Below, one piece after another: positions 11,113-21,600 of a stretch of DNA of 64,000 nt. Made by a program: the position numbers and the translations under genes. The stretch's first letter is position 1; each line of letters begins with the position of its first letter. The DNA is from Siphonodentalium dalli. Taxonomy: Eukaryota; Mollusca; Scaphopoda; Gadilida; Siphonodentaliidae. The stretch covers positions 275,709,426-275,773,425 of the forward strand of contig CP136063.1 in the NCBI GenBank assembly GCA_032622095.1. Reading direction: 5' to 3'. A model generated the notes under the pieces. The model worked only from the letters and a program-made list of their open reading frames with translations. It was not told where the DNA came from and made no database searches.

Positions 11113-12179
11113 TTCTAACAAAGTTAGTCCTTTCAGTTTGCCAATATCACGCTCATTATTCATATAACAGAACATAACATCGCCAATAAACCTACATGTG
11201 CTGTGGTTCTCAAACTCGGTGTGCGTGATCCAAACACATAAAGCTAATCCGTTATGTGAGTTTCCACCGAGCACCAACCCCCGAGTTCGTTATCTTGGGA
11301 TATCGTGGGACAACCTGTTTCACAGATTGCTATGTGCATGCGCATATCGTGGGAAATATTTGTGCTGCACGATGAGCGCGTGATATGTTGCATCCAGGTT
11401 AACAGATGACTGCGTGGAAACCCATTCAACTAGAACATTTACACACGCACGCTTCAGGGGGGGGGGGTTTCCGGGCACGTATGCCGGGGCGGGTGGGTGG
11501 TCGATAGGACCAACAAACAATTTTTTCCGCAGCTCAAAAATATTTTTCCTGCAAGTCTGTTTGACTGTTTTTGCAATGAGTTTGGCTTAAAACACATCTA
11601 TATGTCAATATTAACATAAATGACAAATTTCATGATGATCAGTGTTTTAGTGTTAAAAGGGGGGTGGGTGTCAAAAAATGATCGGAAAAAACTGCCGAAA
11701 ACGGAAAAAAATTTGGATTTCGGGGTGGGTGGGTCCCAACAAGGTTCGAAAGTCAAAAATCAGCATACGTGCCTGCAAATTTTTTCCGACCCCCCCCCCC
11801 TGCACGCTTGGGAAATAGTTGTACTTATCACACCATAATACTAACTAATTTGAATAACTGCCGATGATTTCGCTATTTTTTACTAGAAATGTAATCTATC
11901 TGCAATATGAACTCGCAAAATATCTGAAAAGTAGCAATTTGTATGGGTATATATGGTAATGTTTGTATGTGTATATATGGCAATGTTAATACCTACCGTT
12001 TGTCATTGTGTCCCGCTGACCGCTATTGAACTGAGAAATGCAAAAACTGTTCTCAAACAATGTCATTGAGACCCACTACTCGTTGACATAAACACATCTG
12101 CTTCATCGAGGGCCCAATTTTATAGTTTTATTAAAACTGACTACGGTTATCCAAATTACTTGAAGATTTTGCCGTCTAA
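11113..12179. other. intergenic stretch without recognised features
   Basis: It contains G and C runs (11457-11467, 11790-11800) and short open frames with no domain signal. I see no supported gene or RNA. Confidence 0.35.
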
Positions 12180-12503
12180 TCTAATCTATCGATATATCTC
12201 CTGAAGCTCAGAACTGCAAATCATAAACTGCATATAGAATGCGCAATATGGAAGAAATCTCCGAATGATAATGACAATAGGATATGCACCATATGTGGAG
12301 AATATTTAGGAGATGAATACCATTTAGTTATTATATGCAGTCATTTGGATGAAATCAGAAAACAGTATATCCCTGAATACTTTTGGAAGAACCCTACGAG
12401 AGAGAAATTCCATGGTCTCCTATCTCTTCAAAATATAATCCTCATAAAAAGACTATGTATATTCCTAAGGTGTGCCTTTAAGAAAGCGTCTTATTTTGTA
12501 TGA
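12180..12503 (+). pseudogene. LINE reverse-transcriptase C-terminal relic with zinc-binding-like motif
   Basis: An uninterrupted frame of 107 codons ends at TGA 12501-12503 and has no start codon. It reads LSIYLLKLRTANHKLHIE, then RICTICGEYLGDEYHLVI, then CSHLDEIRKQYIPEYFWK. The pattern L-R-T-x-N-H-K-L-x-I-E, then C-x-x-C, then G-D-E-Y-H and a later Cys is typical of the C-terminal part of many LINE ORF2 proteins. It is a 5'-truncated or decayed remnant: no reverse-transcriptase core is present upstream. A related relic lies at 34337-34671. Confidence 0.6.
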
Positions 12504-12624
12504 GCGAAATCATTTATTATTATGGGTGAACACATGTAATTATCATACTTGTTAAGTGTATCGCCTATTATTGTGTAATATAATTGAATTACTGCTCTAT
12601 ATATAAACATGCATATGTATATGC

Positions 12625-12815
12625 AGGGATGTGGCTATAGGGTCTCCGTTGGGGGTGTCCACCTTGGGAAATTCCAATTGCACCCCCCCCCCTTGAATCA
12701 GACACCAAACACAACTTTTGCATAATTCCATTTGCACCCCCCCCCCCCCCCTTGAATCAGAATCACAGACCAAACACAAGTTTTGCATAATTCCATTTGC
12801 ACCCCCTTTGCACAT
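12625..12815. repeat. C-run-containing repeat, internally duplicated
   Basis: GGCTATAGGGTCTCCGTTGG and GTGTCCACCTTGGGAAATTC are followed by three tandem passes of ATTCCATTTGCACCCCC, CTTGAATCAGA and CCAAACACAA. A single-copy relative lies at 40322-40455. Confidence 0.6.
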
Positions 12816-13379
12816 CAGTCCTCAGGCCTAATATCCTATGTATTCATAAACTATGTTGTTCTATATGCCCGGTATAAGAAAATTCAGATACTTTAACCTG
12901 AGAATTGCATAAATCCTAACATATAATAGCCTACTCCAGACAAATGCACACGGCTACGGTTAAGAAACCAGGACATTGTGTCCGTCCATGTTTATTCATC
13001 CCTGTGTATATAAAATGAACAATGATGAATGTGATATCCAAATTTGGGTACATAGTGTATATCCGTTTTGCTTGTTTCACTGTTTTATGACTTTTGCAAT
13101 AAATCAATCAAAACGGCTTCACTCGGTGGTGTGTGAATTCAAGTATGACTCGTGCTAATCTAGTCGTCGCTGACGTAACATACGGATTTATTACGCCACC
13201 GTAGTGTGGTGTTTATTGCTTTTGGTTTTTTTGTATCGCATGGGCGATCGATAATTCACTGGGTGATTGTACATTCGGCAAACCTCGTCAGATTCCGTCA
13301 CCGTTTCATCGTACCGATAATTACGAGAGTACAACTAAGATTGGCACATGTGTTTACGTCACCGGTGTAATTGTGGGGA
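12816..13379. other. intergenic stretch without recognised features
   Basis: I found no exon-like frame, RNA gene or recognisable element here. Confidence 0.35.
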
Positions 13380-14165
13380 CATGCTTCTATTATGAAGGTT
13401 TGCTATCCCGAAGGTCCGCTATTCCGAAGGTTCTCTATTCCGAAGGTTTTTGTTATTTTTAGGTTAATTCTATATTTTAAAGTATTGAGACTAATTTGAG
13501 AGGGTTCATTTTCAAAAAGATTCTTTATATGGAGTGTGCGCTCACATCCGAACTGATCATGCGCGCACACCGATACAGATACAGGAGGAAATCACTTAAC
13601 TTAGAACATTAAATGTGATTTTGTTTTGTTTTCGCTGGTTTTCTTGAGATTTTATGTCATTACGTGGGCCCATACCTTTGAATTCTTGGCATATACTATG
13701 AATGTTGTGGTATATATGGACCCTCCCGCATTGGGACATGACATAGGTTCAGTTGACTTAAGTGGTGTTCTGTGTGTGCTCCAATTTGGAGTTCATTATT
13801 TTAAGGGCCAAGTTTAGAATTTTATGGGTCCATACCTTTGAACTCTGGGCATATAATATGAATATTGGGGGGCATGGCTCTATTCCGAAGGTTCACTATC
13901 CCGAACGTCCACTATTCCGAAATTTCTCTGAATGTTCGCTATTCCGAAGGTTCACCAATCCGAAGGTTCGTTATTCCGAAGGTTCTGTGTTCCAAAGATT
14001 TTTTTTATTTTAAGGTTAATTCTATATTCTAAAGTAACGAGAGGGTTCATTATCACGAAGATTCTTTTGATGAAGGAAATAACGTAAAACATTAAATGTG
14101 ATTTTGTTTTGTTTTCGAGGGTTTTCTTGAGTTTAATGTCATTACGTATGACCTTATTTCTCATT
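13380..14165. repeat. duplicated block framed by CCGAAGGTTC short repeats
   Basis: Short words such as CTATTCCGAAGGTTC repeat at 13394-13450 and 13870-13990. After each cluster comes the same ~200-bp segment: GGTTAATTCTATATT, GAGAGGGTTCATT, ATTAAATGTGATTTTGTTTT and TTTTCTTGAG (13455-13660 and 14005-14145). A similar CCTTCGGAGTATCGGACCTT cluster occurs at 34138-34240. Confidence 0.6.
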
Positions 14166-14396
14166 ACATATTCACGCCAAGGAGCCCACACAATTGCTAT
14201 GTTACGATGCGATTTAATGTGATTATGTGTGACCTAATATCTCAATAATCTGAGGCAAGAGTACGCCTGCTAAAGGCGAATTATAACAGTTGGGGGTATA
14301 ACGCTCAATAAATACTGGAGGCTATAACAAACTGCGCAGTAGAATATCGCTGAATGGACGAGTATGAGATGAGCCTAAATGCAATTGTGACTTTGT

Positions 14397-14545
14397 TTAA
14401 AGGCCCACTTAATTTTCGAGTCATTAATTTTTTATAGTATATACGGTTTTAATAACAATTTATGCCATAAAATTTGAATAAACTACTATAATTCATCACC
14501 ATTTGAAAGGCAGAATACTTCTATCTCCTAGTTTGAAACACCTTC
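14397..14545 (+). mobile_element. terminal fragment of the AAAGGCCCACTTAA-family element
   Basis: AAAGGCCCACTTAATTTTCG is followed by sequence that matches the inverted right end of the complete copy (22978-23471), including GTATATACGGTTTTAATAAC and ACCATTTGAAA. This is one end of the element only. Confidence 0.55.
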
Positions 14546-14599
14546 AAAATACCGCGTCGTATATCTAGCAATTAGCAACCAACATGTCCTCCTCGGCTT

Positions 14600-15125
14600 T
14601 CCATAGATTTCAACGTAATTTGATACCTATGGGTATTTGTGTCCGGGAAGTGTTTTGAACGGGTCAAATCGTGACCCCGACCTGACCTTGACCTTTAAAA
14701 CTGTCAATGCAAGGTCAATTTGGGTAAAACGGACAAATTTCGGCGAAATTTGATACTAGGGATACTTTGGTCTGAGGAGAGTTTTGAACGGGTCAAATCG
14801 TGACCTCGGCCTGACCTTGACCTTCAATATGGCCAATCAAAGGTCAACTCGGATAAAACGGATAGATTTCGACGAAATTTGATACCTATGGATACTTTTG
14901 TCGGGGGGGGGGGTGTTTTGGACGGGTCAAATCATGACTCTGACCTTACCTTGACCTTCAAAATTGTTAATTAAAGGTCAAGTTGGGTAAAACGGACGGA
15001 TTTCGACGAAATTTGATACCTATGGGTAGTTTTCTACGGGTGGGGGTGTTTTGGACTGGACAAATCATGACCCTGACCTGACCTTGACTTTCGAAATAGT
15101 CAATTGAAGGTCAAATCGCACCTTT
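14600..15125. repeat. ~130-bp tandem repeat, four copies, with AGGTCA-type half-sites
   Basis: Each unit contains GACGAAATTTGATACCTATG or a variant, then GTGTTTTGAACGGGTCAAAT, then GACCTGACCTTGACCTT and AAGGTCAA. Units are recognisable near 14610, 14740, 14870 and 15000. On the minus strand, TCAAGGTCA recurs in the units, which matches the known SF-1/ERR-type nuclear-receptor monomer site. Whether it is used is unknown. The array ends about 430 bp before the first coding exon of the C1GALT1-like gene. Confidence 0.75.
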
Positions 15126-15553
15126 CACCGGAAAGCAGATGTGAAACAGCCCGGGTGAAGTCGGGCCTATCAGCTTGTGTAATAAAGAAGACAGTTTGAT
15201 GAAAGTAATGTATGCCACGAGAAACGGGAAAACTTGGAATATGGAAGTACGCAAATTTCCCGCATAAAATTTGAAAGCTAGTTTATAGAATAATTGTATT
15301 ATTATTTATATTTATGGCTAATAATACGATCTTGGTGGCGTTACCATTTCTGACTATGTTTTCTTGTTTTCTTGTTTCTAGTTGTGAGTGTATTTGTAAG
15401 TTTGTTGTGGATAGGTTCGCCGTAAAGTGCAACCTCGCTGGAGATATAGCGTATAGAATTTACAGGATTTATTTTTCTGTTTGTACTGATTTGTATCGGT
15501 ATTTCTTATCTTTTTTACAGTTTCCCCAGGAACGAGATATATGGATTGGTGAT

Positions 15554-15644
15554 ATGAATTGCCACAGAAAATGTGTTGTGTTGTCGGTGATCTCTGTTCA
15601 GCTGTTTATAATAGCTGTGTTTATGTTCTCAAAATACCACAAAG
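15554..15644 (+). CDS. C1GALT1: C1GALT1-like exon 1: start, tail and signal anchor
   Basis: The ATG at 15554 starts MNCHRKC, followed by a hydrophobic run (VVLSVISVQLFIIAVFMF) and SKYHK, the layout of a type II Golgi signal anchor. The donor is AAAG|GTAAGC, leaving phase 1. A pyrimidine-rich tract and ACAG end at 15520, so the exon probably extends back to 15521 as 5' untranslated sequence. The frame is open further upstream (ATG at 15314), but that region would cross this acceptor; the 15554 start fits the family better. An out-of-frame ATG at 15541 makes a three-codon upstream frame ending at 15552. Confidence 0.75.
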
Positions 15645-18600
15645 GTAAGCCGTCACGACGGTATAGACCATTTCGTCGCCTTATACCAAATCCTCATAAC
15701 TTGATTTTTGTCACTTTTCAGAAGAGACAAATAACTTATTTATTTTAATTTGACTGTTGCTAAAAAGTGTAACTAAAGTATGAAAGAGGGGCAAAAATAG
15801 ACCCTTTGAGAAAATATAACTTGATCCATAATATAGTCAACAAGCAACATATGCTGCGATTAATCCATATTAAAACCCATCTCCTTTGTTCTCCTTCGAA
15901 ATTCTGTTTCTCCGAAAGGGCACTTTTTTAGCTCACCTGAGACGAAGTCTCCGATGAAGCTATAGTCATCACTCCTCGTCACTCCATCCGTCCGTCCGTC
16001 CGTCCGTCAACAATTCTTTAAACATCTTCTCCTCTGGATCCATAAGACCGAATTGGTTCATATTTGGTGTGGATGTTCCCTAGGTGACTCACATTCAGAT
16101 TTTTTCAAATGAGTTCACTTGGTTAAATAGTTGCGAAGCCAGGACCATAACTCTTTCCCTCCATAGTAATTCTGAAAATTACTTCTTCTCAAATATAATC
16201 AGGCCAAATGGGTTCATATTTTGTATGAAGGATCCTTGGATGACTGGGGTTCAGATTTGTTCAAATGAGATCACTGGGTCAAATGTAGGCAGGTCCAGGG
16301 ACATAACTAAATTTTTTTTTAGATTTAACTCTTTAACAAACAAAAACAAAAAGAAAGATTAAAAATTATATTTTAAAAAGTAAAAGAATATTTTTTTTTA
16401 AATGTGAAATTATTTTTAATAAAATATTTTTAACAAAAATTGTATTTCACTCCAAGGTAAATTATTTTAATATTTTTTGAAAATTGAAAAACTAATGCCA
16501 TTACATTTTTGAAGGTTGTGCCCTCTTGCCCTTCACTCAAGTTCACTACTTCTGCCACCCTGGTCCCAAAATTAATATTTACTCAAATTCTTGACAGAAT
16601 CATTAATAGGAAGCATTTAATTTGGCTCCAACTGTATGCGGGATATACCTACACATGTCAAGTGAAATCTGACATTTTTATAAACATCTGCTAGAGGTCA
16701 TTAATTCCCAATTACAACAACATCTATCATATGTATTGTTCAAATCTTTCAACAGGACATTTAACACTCACACATTCACCACCTCACTGGCAAATGTGAA
16801 ACTTGAAAAACTTGAAAAAGTCTTCTTTGAAAGACCAGCTCTATTTAGCTCATTTTTAATATTGAGGCTCCTTTCGTGATTGTGATTCAGATTTGTTCAA
16901 TCAGGGTCACCAGGTCAAGTAGGTGTAAGGCCAGCTACATTACTCTTTCTCTCCATAGTAATTCATGATATGTCTTCTATGCAAGAACCAAATGGCCTAT
17001 TTTGCTTATATTTGGTATGAAATTACCTTGGGTGACAGATTTTGTGAAAATGGTATCACAAAGTAAAATAAGGGCAGAGCCAGAGACATAACTATTTCAC
17101 TTCATAGTAATTCTTAAAATATTTTTGGCAAGAACTAGTTGGCTTATTTAGCATGGAATGTTCTTGTTTGACTGCAATTCAGACTTTTCAAAATGGGGTC
17201 ACCTGGTCAAATAGGGGCCAAGCGAATGACAGTTTTCCCCCATCATAATTCTTAATATGCTTCCTTCACAAGGACCGTCAGGTCTATTTTTCTGATATTT
17301 AGTATGAAGGGTTCTTTGGAGTCTGGGATTCAAATTTATTCAGATGGGGCCACCAGGTTAAATAGTGTTTGACCAGGGACATAAATATATGTCTCTATTG
17401 TAATTCTTAAAATGTCTTCTCAAGAGAGGTAAGAATATTTAGCTTACATATAGTATGGAGGATCCTTTGGTGACAGATTCCGATTTGATCAAATGGGGTC
17501 AACCGGTCAAGAAATGGCGGGGCTATGGGGAGTTAACACTTTTGTGTCTAATAAAATCATTGATATACCAAATTCATTAAAACATCTACCTTGGAACCAC
17601 CTGACTGATTAATCTGGTGTTTTGGTTCCATAGATGATTGGGTTTAAACATGTCTAAATGGTTTTATAAAAAGGCGCTTGTGAGATTGCAAATTTTAAAC
17701 AATTGAGAACGTTTGAGGTGTCGGTTGTGAAATTCCAACCTAAGATTTGGGAGTCTGGAGCCCGGTCGGGAGTGGACTTGTTGAGCTGAAGAAGGGGGTG
17801 ATCAGTAGTGTGCAGTTGGTAATTTTAAGGTGGAAATTCACCAAACTACGTACACGAAGTCTCTCTAGCCACATATCCTGTTTAGAACTACTTCTTTTAA
17901 CGTGATTATGAAAAGTTCTGACTGTTGTGGTCTCCAGAGTCCCATACTTATCAGTCTTTGCAGTCTGGTGAGTGAGCGAGCGACCCCACATTCATTGACT
18001 GTGTTGTTATTATGCTATGCTTTATACCACAAGTCGACATTATTAATCTAGAATGGTCATGTCTCCCACAACATGCCCAACGAACTCTTACGGGAACCAC
18101 TATTCGACAATTAGTTCGCTTCAAACACCCGATCACAACAACAATCATCTGCATGGTGCTTACAAAACCCACGTAATACAATTCCTTGTCAGAAAAGGCA
18201 ACATACACGCATCATAATAGAGTTACTGTTCTTCTTCTGGACAGAACTATGTTACCTTGATAATTGGCGAATCAAAGCTATCCTAACATGCATTTGTGTC
18301 CAAAATGTAGATAATTGCATCGACAGTATATATTACGCATATGTATTACATGATCCTACTCTTATTCCATTCAATAAACCCATTCTATAAATTGTGATAT
18401 TAAACGTTCATTTAATAACAGGAAATAGTGCCAGGTGATATTTGACTTCCTGTTTGTCGTATGTTTACATTCCGTACGCTACGTCTCAATAAACTATGGC
18501 TTCCTATATTTTTCCAACAAACTATAATGAATGAAGAGTTTGAAAAGTTATGTCATTAAATATACGCCATTAAATACGCCGAAGAGTCTTTATTTATCTG

Positions 18601-21600
18601 GGACTATTTCTTTACGCGGACAAACAACGCATAATTACATGAAACGTCATCGCATACCTAATCGAAGCCGATGTTAGTTTCGCGTCCCATTTGTTGAATT
18701 ACGTATGTTTTGTCGAGGTTTTGGATCATGTGATAAATAGACTCTACAACTCGTCCCCTATTTATAGCGGAATTTACAAAACTCGTCCAGTAAATTAGGT
18801 CTGGACCTCGCCAAAGGTTCGGTCCAGACCTGATTTACTGGACTCGTTTTGTAAATTCCGCTATAAACTGTGGACTCGTTTTAGATCATCTGTATATACC
18901 ACGTTATATTTACAGCGAAAACAAATATTGTATTATATGTTTGTTTTCTGACAATCATTCCCAGAATTGCCATACGAAAGCACTACCTGGGGTATGGGAG
19001 GCGGCACGCACCCTGTAATTATACATCCCCTGTGTCTTCACACTTTTCAAACATTATCGTCTGCCTATATTTCCAGGAAAACCCATCTCTGGATACTTAC
19101 AACACCAACTATTTAGTTCACCAAGAGCTATTAGCAAATCGACAACGAATTATACACAAAATATCATCCAGACAGAAAATAATTCTACTGAACACAGGGA
19201 AGCCTTACCGAATAGATCGACACGTCTCGACCCCGCACGTAAACCAAGTAAGTTGCTTGAAGGCACAGTTCTATATCGATGATGCCATGAATCTCTACGC
19301 CCCCCCCCCCCCGAGAGATCATAATTCATCGGTTCAAAACATGCATGGGAACGTTTGGATGAACCTGAATGAAAAAAAAAACAGTGCAGGTAAAAGCTTT
19401 GTTGGATAATACATGTGCATTAGTAATGTCTTGTACATTAGGTGAAGGTCACAGCTCGAGATCGCATGAATTCTTTATGCGACTTTGTTGAGTAGATTTT
19501 GATCATGATTTGCATCGCTTACAAGCATGGAGTTTACCTCGTGAGATAATTCAATATTTATTGTGATATCGTCTCATAAAAATCATGGAGCACACCTGCA
19601 GTATGAAATAGATTATAAATTCCATTATACACTAATATGTATTCAATGGCTGGGATTCCGTTGACTACATGTGACTCACGTCAATGGGTGTGGAATAAAG
19701 AACTATATTCCCTGCCTTGTTTGTTTAATGTTATAAAGTTCCCCGTCAGAAGGGGTCAGAAGGGGTCAGAACATCAAAAAAATCCCATGTTTTGAACGGG
19801 TGGAATATGATCTCTATACGGGCGTAGTCTGACATGATCTATAAGTAATATGATCTCTAAACGGGCGTATTCTGACATGATCTATAAGTAATATGATCTC
19901 TATACGGGCGTAGTCTGACATGATCTATAAGTAATATGATCTCTATACGGGCGTAGTCTGACATGATCTATAAGTAATATGATCTCTATACGGGCGTAGT
20001 CTGACATGATCTATAAGTAATATGATCTCTAAACGGGCGTATTCTGACATGATCTATAAGTAATATGATCTCTATACGGGCGTAGTCTGACATGGTCTAT
20101 ATATAAGTAATATGATCTCTATACGGGCGTAGTCTGACATGATCTATAAGTAATATGATCTCTATACGGACGTAGTCTGACATGATCTGTAAGTAATATG
20201 ATCTCTATACGGACGTAGTCTGACATGATCTATAAGTAATATGATCTCTATACGGGCGTAGTCTGACATTATCTATAAGTAATATGATCTCTATACGGGC
20301 GTAGTCTGACATGATCTATAAGTAATATGATCTCTATACGGGCGTAGTCTGACATGATCTATAAGTAATATGATCTCTATACGGGCGTAGTCTGACATGA
20401 TCTATAAGTAATATTATAGATCATGTCAGATTGCCCGTAGAGATCATATTCCACCAGTATTCAGAGTAAAGATTTGTAACATGATCTATAAGTAATATTA
20501 TAGATCATGTCAGATTGCCCGTAGAGATCATATTCCACCAGTATTCAGAGTAAAGATTTGTAACATGATATATAAGTTCTATACTATAAGACCAAATTCA
20601 CCTATATTACTAAATTCACCTATATTACACCTATATTACACCTATATTACTAAATTCACCTATATTACTAAATTCACCTATATTACTAAATTTATTTGGA
20701 ATTGGGATCAACCCCGTTTACCAATGCGCCATCCGATTTGAGATCAAATTACTCCAAATATCCCACGCCATATTTACAACTTACAACCACAACAGTACAG
20801 GAACGTAAAGTGAAAATTGTTTACAATCAACGTCATTCGTCATTCGCGGACATCACCAATCTCCAAGACCGACTTCAAACTACGATGACAGCCAACTGTT
20901 AGGCAGAGTTATGTCCCTCGCTAGCCTGGTCGGATGAAATCGGAAACGAAACATTGTGATAATATTATCAACGCCATGGACTTGATTTTGAAGTGTTATA
21001 TTGCACTATTTGCTAGCCAAGCAATTCATTCATATAGAAGGGTGGTTCACAGGTCCCCAGAACAAAAATTGACCCCACCCTCAATAGTACTTAATCCTAT
21101 AGAAAGGTATCCAACTTGGCCCGGCCTAACTTTTTATTATTTTTACCAAGTCCACAATCAGCTTAAAATACACAAAAATAATTTTTGTAACATAAATGCC
21201 TCATATATAGTTAGAAAGATATGTTATTACTCTTCAATTTGATGTAAAAATTGGTTAAGAAAAACTCTGATTATGAGCACAGGTCTGACGCAAACCAGCT
21301 GTAAAATTTCACTCGTTCGATATGGTGTCCGCTAAACTGGGTCAAAAAGTCCGGTTTTTACACTGCTTTCGCTTCAAAAAACACGCTCAACGGTAAGTAG
21401 AATATATATATTATACATCAATAGAAGCGGAATTGTTTATGACCCACCCAAACCAATCATGCCACATCACGGCATCGTATCTCTCGTATTTATTGAAAAA
21501 TTCAGTTTCATAAACCAGGAAGGAAATTGAAATTTCCAAATGCAGCCATGTTGTGCGAGTCTGCTATGAGTACTATTTATAGTTCCCATGCAACACAATA

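Noticed and set aside
13952-14191. Minus-strand frame over the 13.4-14.2-kb duplication
   Set aside because: A/T-rich repeat sequence, Lys/Ile/Asn-rich translation, not conserved in the paired copy.
15314-15553. Upstream in-frame extension of the C1GALT1-like first exon
   Set aside because: It would run across a strong polypyrimidine-ACAG acceptor at 15520 and add a second hydrophobic segment not typical of the family. The start at 15554 is preferred.
19804-20412. CRISPR-like direct repeats
   Set aside because: The 43-bp units abut with no unique spacers, and the window is eukaryotic.
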